Positions 10,471-21,259 of a stretch of DNA of 64,000 nt are shown here, piece after piece (positions within the stretch are counted from its first letter, which is position 1; every line of letters begins with the position of its first letter). The notes beneath the pieces are model-generated. The model ran no database searches. It had not been told where the DNA came from and saw nothing but the letters and a program-made list of their open reading frames with translations. Source of the DNA: Ceratothoa steindachneri. Its lineage: Eukaryota > Arthropoda > Malacostraca > Isopoda > Cymothoidae. A program made the position numbers and the translations under genes. The DNA lies in the NCBI GenBank assembly GCA_963969495.1, contig OZ018327.1, positions 176,227,522-176,291,521 of the forward strand. The letters are read 5' to 3'.

Positions 10471-10779
10471 ATTGTAATATTGTTACGGCCATTACACAGG
10501 CCTGCGTTTGAAAAAAGTTTTAAGTTCCTCAGGATTTCTTTGTGGTTTCTTAATGAATAAAAACTCATCAGCTCAAAAATAAATGTATTTTTGTCAATCA
10601 GGTCAGAATTTCTCAGTACAACATACACCATTTTTATTGAGATTACCTCATTTTTCCTGAAAAAAAAATTCAAAAACCTTTCTCTATCTATTATTGTTAT
10701 ATCATAGAAGTAGGAATAAACGTATGTAAACTATAATCCTTTTAATAAAAAAAAATAAAGAATGCAACATAATAAAGAA
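10471..10779. other. Spacer between Helitron and unknown gene
   Basis: AT-rich. A minus-strand open frame (10464-10673) shows no recognisable domain and may be non-coding. The A-run at 10748-10756 is simple sequence. Confidence 0.4.
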
Positions 10780-13050
10780 AATAATTATAATTTCCAAGAA
10801 AAGACGCCCTTGACGATTTTCGTTTGTGCCTATCATCTGGTGCATCACGCTCCAAACACCAACGGTAGGTCAGCAAGCATGTTTACATCCCATTTACCCT
10901 GGTACCTAGATTCCATTGTTTTCATGTCCTAGGGGAATCTTTTTCCCTGTTCTTCACTGTAATCACAGCAGTTGACGGGAAAATAATCCAGATGGGACTG
11001 TATAAAGTGTATCTTTATAGACATTTGAGCTCCCAAATGTTTGAGACTTGTTAGGAGCTGATTAACCAGGGCAACATATTCTGGGCTTTTTTATTTCTTA
11101 TAAAATTGTTAACTAGAGCTTTGAAAGCTTCCCAGGCATCTTTTTCTATGTCCGTCATTGATGCCTCAAACTGTTGATTATCTCATCAAGTTCTTGATCT
11201 GAGATCCATCAAAATTCCTGCATGGAGCTTAGCGTCACTTAGCGTCACTGATTTGTGGAAATCTTTGAAGAGGAAAGTTAAAAGCTTGGCCTTCTTTACT
11301 TAAGGGTTTTTGACATAATTTTTCATTAGGCAAAGCTTTATATTCAGTGGAGGAAGCAGTATTTTGTTAGGAGGCACTAAAGGTTTAGCTATCACATTGT
11401 TTGATTCAATTCTAAATGCTTCACGTGAAGGCCAAACCTTTTCATAGTGCATACTATCTGCACCACTGTCCCATATACATAGGAAACATGGATGCTTCGT
11501 GTAGCCTGTTTACTTCCCATATATTCGAGACACTACCTGAAAAGAAATTTACCAGGGTATATAAATTCAAAGTGTAATATTTCTAAAAACAAATTCAAAG
11601 TAATATTTCTTAAAACAATAAGAATATGAATATGTACTGAAAAATCCCCTATGTCGATGCATTAAATCATTGTATTGGAACTAATTGAATATATATGTAC
11701 ATCTTATTTTGAGTTTATTGAGTATTTTGTGTACCTTCTCAATTATGATAAGTTCCCCATTAACCCAAAAGGATACATTAACCTATAGGTACACACTTCA
11801 ACAAATTAAATATAACTAAAAAATGACTTATGATTTCCAGATTTGCATTCTTGTAAAATGTAAGTTGACCAAAAGGTGTATACAATTATTAACAATTAAA
11901 AATGAAAATGTCAATATCAAAGAGCTTATAAATGCCAAGTGTAAAATGATCTTCCCTTTAAGTCACCATATATCCTTCAATTGTGGGTAAAGTAATTTAT
12001 TCCATCCAGCAATTTTTTTCATATTTTCATAACTTTCAGTAAGTTAGATTGAATGGCCTATAGGAACGGAAGCTTTCTTGTTACCAATATTCAGTAACAC
12101 AGCTTTTAAACTTCTACTGGAGGAATCTATGAAAAGTCTCCATTCTTATGGGTTGTAGGGAATTCCAAGGGCCTCAACAAGTCATTTAATATTGGCGCAG
12201 TATACTAAAGAGCTGGAAGAATGCTTTAAAAAAATAGCTTCGAAACTCTTGCTCTCTATTTCTGAACAAAAAAAATGTTGTTTCTTTAGCGAGAAGATTA
12301 CTTTCACGAAGTCGAGATCCAAGAAGTTGTGCATTCTCCTTTGAAAGCCTCAGTTTCCTGGTCAGGTCATTTAACTGAACTTGAGTGAATGGTCTTGCGA
12401 CCATATCATGTGCGGAAACTTGATAAGACTCAGATGTGTCATAATCTTGATCAACTTCCATATTAATCTCTTCATGGACCTCTATATGTTCAGGGGGAGA
12501 AGGTATAACAATTCCTGGACCATGGGGCAGGGGTTTGATGGCAGAAGGAACATCCGGATATGCCATACTATGTTTATTCTTCTTATTTATACCCGTGGAA
12601 AATATAATTGTATATTACATAAAGGAATTGATTTGGAGTTGCAAAGAGTACATAAATGTTTAGTAAAAGATATTTTCATGCTGAAGTGAATGAACTATGT
12701 TAGTTTTTAATTGTATGCTAAGTCTATGCATAATAATGTCATTTTTAGGAAGCAGTATAATATAGAAAGCTTAAATACTTGATACAATGCTCACTTTTAA
12801 GATTTGTCATGCAAAAATAGCAGTCCGTAGTGTGGTCCTTGCCCTCTCTCCACACCATGGGAACACCAAAAGAGAGAGACTTCTGTTCGCCCTGACTCCA
12901 GCGTCTTAAATTTATGTAGCATCCTTTGCAGCAGATATGTGGTGCAAAACTTTTATCTTGATCTCCTCGCCTTACTCCAAAATATGCATGATACAAAGAT
13001 TTAATTTCAGGAGAGATTGTACATTGCTGCTGGGAAAAAGTCACTTTGCC
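10780..13050 (-). pseudogene. Decayed gene of an unnamed arthropod multicopy family
   Basis: Function unknown. It resembles a protein family I recall as common and uncharacterised in invertebrate genomes; I cannot name it. Minus order: 12745-13044 has a Cys-rich module 'CCKGCYINL' and 'PMVWREGKDHTTDCYFC'; 12186-12566 has 'YPDVPSAIKPLPHGP' and 'LNDLTRKLRLSKENAQLLGS'; about 12050-12160 has 'EWRLFIDSSSRSLKAVLLN'; 11440-11560 has 'KHPCFLCIWDSGAD'; 11290-11430 has 'PPNKILLPPLNIKLCLMKN'; 10900-11000 ends with the counterpart of 'SEEQGKRF' and 'ESRYQG'. Stops, shifts and a 300-400 bp non-coding gap near 11570-11930 break the chain. The Cys/His pairs suggest zinc binding. It may be a transposon-derived or co-opted family. 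Confidence 0.65.
12568..12778 (-). other. Probable GT-AG intron in the unknown gene
   Basis: Between the two best exons the minus strand has a donor AA|GTATTT (GT at 12778-12777) and an acceptor CATAG|T (AG at 12569-12568). Joining the exon ends keeps the frame into 'MAYPDVPSA'. The 211-bp segment is AT-rich with stops. The intron implies this is a gene-like copy and not a processed retrocopy. Confidence 0.5.
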
Positions 13051-13140
13051 GCAAACATAGCAAAATCAGTCGGAGCTATTCTTACATTTTCTGTTCATTT
13101 TTAATTCAACCACTACTATTATTATTATCATCATCATCAC

Positions 13141-15010
13141 TAACTCTATAATTTAAGAACGGGATATTTTTGAGTATTTGAATAATAATTTCATCTTAGT
13201 TTGGTTATGACTTAAGTATATTTTAAATTTTTATCAAGGTAATCACCATCATCACTAACTCTATAATTTAAGAAGGGGATTTTTGAGTATTTGAAGAATA
13301 ATTTCATCTTAGTTTGGTTATGACGTTTTTTATATCAGTTATTTCTAATAATTCTTTTATAATATCAAAAAACAAAATGGTGAAGTTCATAAATAAATAA
13401 GTATCGAAATTTTGTGAATTTTTTAAATCCCAAAGAATTACAAATGGTGAAATTCAGAAAATTTATAAAAGTTTAACCATGGCTGTTTTTTTTTAGATTT
13501 TAAATTTTAATCTTAGTAGCGAAGCGCAAGCCCACCCTGTATGGGGTAGTGGCGAAGCCATTATCTGGTTTCTAAGAATTTCTTTAGAGTTTGAAAACAC
13601 AAAATAGTTTAGTTCAGAAAAAAATAAATAGGATTATCCAATGCTTTATAATGTTTTAAAAGAAAATGAATTACAATTGGTGAAGTTCAGAAAATTTATT
13701 AAAATTTAAGTAAGGTTGCTTTTTTATTTTACCTATAACTATATTTTAACAACGTGATTTTTTGAAAGGGGGGAAATATTTTAGAGTTCCTTTTTAAACA
13801 TTATTATAATTGGCAAAGTTCAGAAAATTTATAATAATTTAACCATTGTTGGTTAAATTCCCTGGTTATAATCATCATCATCATCATCACTAATCATCAT
13901 CATTAACTCTATAATTTAAGAAGGGAAATATTGAGTATTTGAAGAATAATTTCATCTTTGTTTGGTTATGACGTTTTTTTATCAGTTATTTCTAATAATT
14001 CTTTTATAATATCAAAAACCAAAATGGTGAAGTTCAGAAATAAATAAGTATCGAAATTTTGTGAATTTTTAAATCCCAAAGAATTTCAAATAGTGAAGTT
14101 CCAAAAATTTATAGAAGTTTAACCATAGGTGCTTTTTTTTAGATTTTAAATTTTAATCTTTGTAGCGAAACGCAAGCTAACCCTGTATGGGGGAGTGGCG
14201 AAGCAATTACCTCGTTTCTAAGAATTTCTTTAGAGTTTGAAAACACAAAATAGCTTAGTTCAGAAAAAATAAATAGGATTATCCAATGCTTTGTAATGTT
14301 TTAAAAGAAAATGAATTACAATTGGCGAAGTTCAGAAAATTTATTAAAATTTAAGTAAGGCTGCTTTTTTATTTTACCTATAACTATATTTTTGCAACGT
14401 GATTTTTTGAAAGGGGGGAAATAGTTTAGAGTTCCTTTTTACAACTATTATAACTGGTGAAGTTCAGAAAATTTATAATAATTTAACCATTGCTGCTTTT
14501 TCTTAGATTTTAGATTTTAATTTTAGTAGCGAAGCGCAAGCTCCCCCCGTATGGGGGAGTGCGAAGCTATTCCCTGGTTATAATCATCATTATCATCATC
14601 ATCATCATCATCATAAATAGCTCTATAATTTAAGAAGGGGATTTTTTCGAGTATTTGAATAATTATTTTATCTTAGTTTGGTTAAGACTTATGTTTTTTA
14701 TTAAAGTTATTTCTAATGATTCTTTTATCATATCAAAAAACAAAAAATATTGAAATTTAGAAATAAATAGAAGTATCGAAATTTTGTGAATATTTATTTT
14801 TATATATCTTTTATTCTATAACTATATTTTAGCAACGTGATATTTTGAAAGGGGGGAAATTTACTTTAGAGTTCCTTTTTAAAATTATTATAATTGGCGA
14901 AGTTCAGAAAATTTATAAAAATTCAACCTTGTCTGCTTTTATTATATTTTAAATTTTAATCTTAGTAGTGAAGCGCAAGCTCCTCTCGTAGCCGGGGAGT
15001 TTGCGATATG
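13141..15010 (+). repeat. Tandem repeat array with (ATC)n and GC-rich hairpins
   Basis: Diverged units each start with 'TAACTCTATAATTTAAGAA' after an (ATC/TCA)n microsatellite, at 13141 (short), 13257, 13904 and about 14619, giving spacings near 650 and 715 bp. Each longer unit contains 'GCGAAGTTCAGAAAATTTAT' sub-repeats and ends with a 'GCGAAGCGCAAGC' block leading into a small hairpin such as CTCCCCC-GTAT-GGGGGAG (14541-14559), then 'GTGGCGAAGCCATT-CCTGGTT'. No protein is encoded. The same sequence occurs once at 31.3-31.77 kb, so it is dispersed and possibly a non-autonomous transposon. Confidence 0.75.
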
Positions 15011-15061
15011 GGTTTTTTCCGTCAAAAATATGGTCTTAGCATGGGTAATCTTTAATCGCCC

Positions 15062-15418
15062 ATATTATGTAAACTTTTTATGGAGCATTTCGAAGTATCA
15101 TTACTCCCTTCTGTGATTCCCAATCATAGTTTTGTATGGTATAGGTATGTAGATGATGTCATATCGATTTGGCCTATAAATAGTTTAAACTTATTTGACA
15201 ATATCCTTAAAAATCTTAACGAACTCCAACCCACTATCAATTTTAAAGTAGAGTGTGAAAAAGATAATTGTATATCCTTTCTTGATGTAAAAACTGTTAG
15301 AGTCATTAGCAAAATTAGCTTCACTGTGTATCGAACAACCCATTCTAACTCTTATATCATTTTTTTTCTCATCCTGATATTAACATTATGCGAGCCGTTG
15401 CATCAGGTATGTTTTTGA
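15062..15418 (+). pseudogene. Penelope-like reverse transcriptase, C-terminal part
   Basis: The frame opens with 'SVIPNHSFVWYRYVDDVISIW', holding an intact YVDD catalytic box at about residues 21-25, followed by the PLE palm strand 'LQPTINFKVECEKDNCISFLD'. The frame is lost near 15360-15420. The upstream fingers and palm are missing because the tandem repeat array abuts the 5' side. PLEs copy RNA at target sites with an RT related to telomerase. This is the only PLE copy here with an intact active site. Confidence 0.8.
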
Positions 15419-15689
15419 GAGCACTTATGATATGTGACCCTTGCTGCTAGAAGACAAGATTACATATAATTTGCAGTTTCATTGAATTAAATTATCCCCT
15501 TTACGTGATCAATGAAAGTTTATCTAAAGCAAAATCTATTCATTACCGTCCCAAGGATAAAAACAAATTTAGTAATACGAAGTGTCTATCTCTCCCCTTT
15601 TCTCCCCTCCTCAAAGGAGTGAACAAAGTTATTTCACCAGGCCTAACCACATTTAAATACTTTTTCTATCCTTAAATCTTTCTCTTCGA

Positions 15690-16075
15690 CCAAGCCCGTG
15701 GATCAGCCAAATGAAGCAGGTGTATATTTAATCCAGTGTGTCTCTATAAACTGTCCCTCATTTAACATAGGAGAGACCGGAAGAACCTTAACAAAACGAA
15801 TTTATGAACATAAAGGTGATGTAAGACGAGGAGTACCACATCCAGTATTTTTAATCATATTAGCAATTTTAACCACCAAATTGACTATTCAAAGGCACAA
15901 ATCATATATAATTCTAAATATTTCCGTAAAAGAAAAATAGTAGAATCTATATTAATAGGAGAAATTTCTAATTTTAATTTGTCAGATAGGCAATGGAAAT
16001 GCAGCCCCCATTCCCGTAACCTTATCGTAAACAGCTTAGTCAAAGATCTTAGACTCGCACCCCCTAATTAATGAC
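15690..16075 (+). pseudogene. Penelope-like GIY-YIG endonuclease
   Basis: Same element as the RT at 15.06 kb. 'EAGVYLIQCVSINCPSFNIGETGRTLTKRIYEHKGDVRRG' spans 15715-15830: the GIY strand reads GVYLI, the CX(5)C PLE signature is kept, the YIG strand reads FNIGETGR, and the Arg/His/Lys helix follows. After 15850 the frame shifts, and the C-terminal 'KRKIVESILIG' tail is found in another frame near 15925-15955. The linker between RT and endonuclease (15420-15690) has several stops. Confidence 0.8.
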
Positions 16076-16205
16076 CTTTACACCCGTTTTGTGTTTCTTT
16101 GTGTGTTTTTATTTTTGTTTTTCTGATATGTACGCTATTTATAGACTTTTGTAACAGTCGCATTCTCAGTATACGACTGAAGAGGGTATCATAAACTTTT
16201 GGCTC
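16076..16205 (+). mobile_element. 3' UTR of the 15-kb Penelope-like element
   Basis: Non-coding sequence with a degenerate hammerhead-like core CTGAAGA at 16177-16183, then the (TA)n tract. Confidence 0.4.
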
Positions 16206-16206
16206 C

Positions 16207-16331
<125 letters not shown>

Positions 16332-16337
16332 TGACAG

Positions 16338-16840
16338 ACGAATTGATGGACGCAAACTTCAAGCGAAGTATAAACAGGATTACCAGGACAGAGCCGTAGA
16401 TGTTTCCTAACATTTATTTCAAACGTTTCAGAATTATAACTAATCCCATCATCAATGCTAAAGAAACTTAAATGTATACATAAAAAGTTAACACATGTAA
16501 TAAAATTATGAAACATGAATATTAAATTTAAGACTAATTGATTACATTAGAAATATGGAGGAAAAAACAAGCTAAACCAACGAGAGAATTTCTAAAAAAT
16601 AGGAAAGATATAATTGACAGTGGATTTTATTCTTGCACCCCCTCTAAAAAAAAAATGTGAAATTTAACAAATTAGCATGTTTTTTAATGAGCCACTATAT
16701 TTAATGGGACAGATAATGAGTTATTATTTAGACTGGGTTGAAATTTTGTAATATAAATTGACTCTAGCAGGTAAAGGTCCGAGATGTTTCTTACCTCATT
16801 AAGTGTCTTGAAGTTCTCGAGTGTAGCCCTAGAGCCACTA
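16338..16840 (-). mobile_element. Penelope-like 3' fragment inserted in polB
   Basis: The minus strand from about 16830 reads 'EVRNISDLYLLESIYITKF' and then 'QPSLNNNSLSVPLNI', the C-terminal tail typical of PLE GIY-YIG proteins ('ES--I---P-LNN---PLN'). A 3' UTR and a hammerhead-like motif at 16425-16455 follow. It is fused in frame to the truncated Polinton polB upstream, so it inserted into, or recombined with, that gene and removed its 3' end. Confidence 0.7.
16425..16455 (-). ncRNA. Hammerhead-ribozyme-like motif in PLE fragment
   Basis: Minus strand: TTGATGA (16455-16449; the consensus starts with C), one T, stem II GGGATT (16447-16442) pairing with AATTCT (16435-16430) around a 6-base loop, then GAAAC (16429-16425). 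Same plan as the motifs at 7.56 and 55.9 kb. Confidence 0.4.
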
Positions 16841-19800
16841 GCAATGAAGATGTCAGTGTCTCTGTCACAGTACAACAACTTTTCACCCAACGAGTCTAAA
16901 AGGCCATAGAGCTTGATTCGAGCATAGGCGGTTGTGAATGCTGCAATTGAAAGATTCGTTACGTGGGAGTCAACTTCTACATGTTCAGCATTGTGCAATT
17001 TCGCAATGTATGCATTGCCAACTACATCCAAACGAGTTCACAATGTAATCGTATTTTTTGATCAGGTCGATTACATCATGGTCTGAACCACAGATGACTG
17101 TTTGCATTCCGCGAATCCTCTGAGCGAATTTTCCCCAGAGACTATAAAAGAAATAAATATGATCAGGATCATGGGATGATTTTTTATTATTATTATAGTA
17201 GTATTATCGAATTTAAGTTTAGAAATTATTGACTTTATATTAGCTGTATAATGTCTTAAAATTTCTAAATCACATCTTGAAAGTAATATATCAACACATT
17301 AAAAAATCTAATCGCAGGAAGAAATTCTTAACTATTTAGGCAGAGCTTCGCTCTAAAAGGCTTTCCAGGATTCCTTTCGATCTTGTTTATTTGGATGTTT
17401 ATCCCCTCAACATGATTTACCCTCTTCACGTATTCTATTTTTTCATTCTCACTAATTACTCCTCGTGGGAAGCCGTAAGCTTCTATTTTTTCTTCTAGAA
17501 AAGTTTTTATATACTCTGCGAACAAACCCATTTCTCTTTTCAAACTCCCAAAACTCGTAGATTTTCTTGATCTTATACATCTTTCCCAGTGCAAGTTTCA
17601 ATTCAGGGGTCCGGACACTTCAAAAATCATACGTTGCTTTTCAGAGTGATCGCATTCTTGTGAGTTTTGCATGTGGTGAAGTGTGAAAGTAAGTTTACCA
17701 TCTACGGATTGAGGTAGAACTGGAATATACATATCATTAGGAGGGAGAACATCAACCTTCACGATACCGAAATATGACTCATTCACACCCTGAGTGAATT
17801 ATTGAATAGACAGAATTTCTCGCACAGATACGCAACGTCTAGGTGATCCTACGGAATAGGGATTGTTTTTCATACAGTACGGAAATAAGGAGCAAAAATA
17901 GACATAATGGATTTTTACACCTTCGGTTGGTGGGTAGTATAATATAAATGGGTTACATCTGCCACCAAAAAGTGCACTTTCCACATCCAATACACCATTG
18001 ATTACATTGGCAGATATTCTATTAACCGTCTCACGTCGCCCTGGAATGGTTTGCACCATGGTTTCAAATTCACACTCCCAGAGAATGATAACCTTGTATT
18101 TACTACTAAGAATTCGATCACTCTCTAATGTCTGATAATATCGGTCAAACAACCCACGTCCAGCAATGGTAACATCCTGTTTTAGATCACAGTTTTCTTT
18201 CTGGCACCCATAGCAATAACATCCATGAAAGAGAAACACAGTTCCTCCTCCTGATGGTGAAAACCCGTTAAGAAAAAATACTCTTACACCAACAGAAAGG
18301 CTTCGCTCACTACCATTTCTTACATTAAAAATAGGGATTCCTTTAACATGTTCTTCAAACATAACCTAAACTTATAGCCTTATAAGAAAAAAGCTTTAGA
18401 TTTCTTCCTGTCGATGACTGCAATAGAATTTTCTGGTAAGAAGAGATCTTTATAAACTTTGTAACATAATGAGGCTATTGTGATGCAAGACTGCATAGGA
18501 TCAATGTTGAATCTTTTGATGAACGAACACCTAAACTTCTCAAAACACAGGCTAAGGATAGAAACATCTTGAATGCATAGAAAATTTTATGTCGATAGAA
18601 ACATCTTAATACATTCTGTATCAATATTGTATACTTCTTTCTCGAAAGTCGAATAAAAATTACTGTCAAAGTGAAATTTTGCCTCACTGTTCATTTTTTC
18701 ATAGTTAAAATACCTTTTTTCAGGAACCGGTCCAGTATAATTCAAAGTTCCCTCTAAAAGGAAATCATAAGGAGAATAACCTTTTTTACATTTCGGGGAT
18801 TCCCATTGTTTTGAGCAGTTTTTTCAGCGAAGAAGGCATGAATATGAATGTGTCCTTAAAAATTATGTCCTGAACGAGCTCTATCTTAAAAATCTTTCGT
18901 CCCCGATTCATTGGGTGCAAAGTAAAGAGATTAGGATTAAAATGTTGAAGCAGTTCGCCATAGATAAATTGGCATCGAATTTGGCATTGTTATGTACCAT
19001 CAAATATGTTTTCACATTTTCTCTCGATCCTCTTATTCGTATTAGCTCTTCTATAAAGGGTTTACAAGTGAAGTTTTCACCATCTCTTTGAAAAATCTTT
19101 GTTCGTGGACCACAGTTCTTACATTGTCACATATTTCATTCTCATTATCAAAACAGAGTTCCCAGATTATTTGCATAACCAATATATAAGAAAAAAGTAT
19201 AAATGATCCCACTTCTTTATAGGTTTCAATATCATAATATAAGGCATTCCATTTCTTAACCATCGACTTCTTCGATCTCTTCATCCAGCACGTATGCTCT
19301 GCTCGATCCGCTCTATAGTAAGTATAAAATTTAGAGCAGAACAACTTCTCACACTCGTGTCGTCTCATCTCGTTTGCACCTTACATGATTATATGGTTAA
19401 ATCTAAAGACACATGTTATTCTTCACACAAGTATGAAGCTTTTTGTGCGTATCAAAACATGATTGGCTGTAGAATGAGCGATTACACTCATTACATAAAA
19501 TCCCTCGAATTCTTTCTCCATCACAATGTCCAAGACATTGACTGCATACCCCTTAACAATCTTTTTGTGAACTGTTACGTTGTCATGGAACGTATAGCAA
19601 GAAAAACACATCCCGTGATTTAAAGGAAATTTCTTGTTTTTAACATATGTTTCACTAATGTGGCGAATTGGATAGGAAGTTTCACCTTCAAGACCAATGA
19701 ATAAGAGTAGGGCTGTTAATTCAGGATAAGTTAGTCGATGGAGTAATTTAAATTTACGTTCATCGCCTGTAGCCGTAAATATGAGGATCCTACATCTCTG

Positions 19801-20211
19801 CTCTCGTTCTATTAAGGAGAATTGATCTACAGTGACAGACTCTTCGTACACAAGATTACATTTTCTTGCCAACTCTTGAGACTCTTTTATTATTGTTGGA
19901 ATCCAAAGGTTTTTTGCGCGAACATTCTCCTTCATTTTTTTCGTGAGGACTGAGGAAACAAATGCGCAGCTTGTAGAATTTATATGACCTCTATATATAT
20001 TATGTCAATCAATTCTGACATTGGATGGTATTACAGCATGCCCTGCAGGAATCCTGTAAACACGAACTGTGAGATTGAAAGTACTAAACTCGATTGTGTC
20101 CACAGATTGGAATGCTGTCTCGAATCGTCTCATGATATAACTGAATAGTGTCGACTCACGTATTTGAAAGAATGGAATGTGTAAATGGATTGTATCACCG
20201 GATACATCCAT
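16840..20211 (-). pseudogene. Polinton protein-primed DNA polymerase B
   Basis: Family B polymerase that would replicate the element. In minus order: N-terminal 'IHLHIPFF' and 'LTVRVYRIPAGHAV' (20005-20211); Cys-rich segment (19423-19935); exonuclease I motif 'LYYDIET' near 19225; exo II-like 'HNNAKFD' near 18980-19000; 'NIDPMQSCITIASLCYK' near 18460-18510; 'LFHGCYCYGCQ' and 'ALFGGRCNPF', with 'CSLFPYCMKNNPYSVG' (17799-18362; palm motif A 'SLYP' region, Tyr changed to Phe); 'YFGIVKVDVLPP' (17598-17786); 'KPFRAKLCLNS' and, after an insertion, 'LWGKFAQR' (motif B, about 17125-17350); 'TAYARIKLYGLLD' and motif C 'LYCDRDTDIF', where the usual DTDS is altered. At least seven frame breaks. Nothing after motif C survives. 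Confidence 0.85.
17141..17335 (-). other. 190-bp insertion within polB flanked by ACTAT
   Basis: Between codons for conserved 'LNS' and 'LWGKF' lies AT-rich, non-coding DNA bounded by ACTAT at 17141-17145 and 17331-17335. It has no clear terminal repeats. GT and AG are present near the ends, but strict GT-AG splicing would shift the frame by one base, so a small transposon insertion with a 5-bp target duplication fits better than an intron. Confidence 0.5.
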
Positions 20212-20519
20212 AATTTGAAAACTTATATTTACACGATAATCACCATCTGGAATCCTTTGCTTATATGACCACGACGCTCATCATCAAGCGATGAGCGCTT
20301 GATGACACAGGTTCGAATCCAACTTCTTTATTTATTTTCATATAACGATTAAAATAGTTTTCTTTCCGTTCTCTACTTCTCCCATTTTCCTTCTTAAGCT
20401 TTCATTGGTACATGTAATATTCTTCTTAGCGTTTTTCCGGGTTGTGTTACCAATTTTCAATTTCTTTGGGCCTTTAAATACATCTATATATCACGTGTCA
20501 TGTGATTTTCAATTTTTAT
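20212..20519. promoter_or_regulatory. Divergent intergenic region, polB versus ATPase
   Basis: About 300 bp separate the leftward polymerase from the rightward ATPase, so promoters for both would lie here. A strong hairpin sits at 20281-20305. I cannot define promoter elements. Confidence 0.35.
20281..20320 (+). other. Perfect hairpin followed by tRNA B-box-like sequence
   Basis: TCATCAAGCG (20281-20290) and CGCTTGATGA (20296-20305) form a 10-bp stem with a 5-base loop. GGTTCGAATCC at 20310-20320 fits a Pol III B box. The surrounding bases do not fold into a tRNA cloverleaf, so this is either a decayed tRNA-derived piece or chance. Confidence 0.35.
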
Positions 20520-21251
20520 ATCCCCATGTACTTCATTGATCATTGGGCCCACGTCTAGCGGAAAAAACCCACTTCCTATATCGTATACTCCAGAATAGAG
20601 ATAAGATGTTTACTCAACGTGTTGATAGAATCATCTGGTGTTATACTGTATGGCAGAAAGATTATAAAGAATTTAAAAACAAAGGGATGTTTCATGAAGG
20701 TGTGTACGATGTTTCATCTCTAGATTGAAAAAAATCATACACTCCTTATTTTAGATGACATAATGCAGAAGACAGATGCAAATATAACAGAGATATTTGC
20801 AGTGACCTCCTACTTTAAGAATATCTCCATATTTCTAGTGGCTCAAAATTCATTTTATAAAAATTCTTATATGCGCGATATAGCCTTAAATTATCCTAAT
20901 CTAGTTTTATTTAACCAGAGGAGAGACATCTCCCAGATAAATATTTTTGCTGGAAAAATATTTCCTGTTGAACATAAGAGCCTCATGAAGATATATAAAG
21001 AAGAAGTCTCAAAACCTTATGGCTACTTGCTCTGCGACTTCAGTCCGAGAAACACTACGATTTACCTTACGGACGGGTATATTTCCAAACGAAATCGAAA
21101 CCGTATATCTTTTAGAATGAACCATAAAATGAAAAGATACGCGTATCTCTTCCATGCGTTCCCTACACTTTCTAAAAAGATGAAAAAATCAATCATAGGA
21201 AGCATGGATAGTGATTTTGTCATCTGTGTATGTGAAATGTGTCTTAATTAA
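20520..21251 (+). pseudogene. Polinton genome-packaging ATPase (FtsK/HerA type)
   Basis: Would pump DNA into the capsid. Walker A 'GPTSSGK' is at 20545-20565, where a run of six A splits the frame; the chain resumes as 'THFLYRILQNRDKMF' and 'RIIWCYTVWQ' (to 20730). A second frame change comes just before the Walker B strand 'LLILDDIMQ' (about 20740-20770). The 162-residue frame from 20763 has 'KNISIFLVAQNSFY' (sensor Gln strand), 'LVLFNQRRDISQI' and 'SKPYGYLLCDF'. The C-terminal half is well kept and is the most recognisable Polinton gene here. Its terminus 'FVICVCEMCLN' is unusual. Confidence 0.9.
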
Positions 21252-21259
21252 ATAAAAGG

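Noticed and set aside
13141..15010. CRISPR-like array
   Set aside because: Units are hundreds of bases long and diverged, with no short constant repeat and unique spacers; the context is eukaryotic.
20270..20330. A tRNA gene suggested by GGTTCGAATCC
   Set aside because: No acceptor or D-arm pairing, and the T-stem has only two good pairs; kept only as a hairpin/B-box observation.
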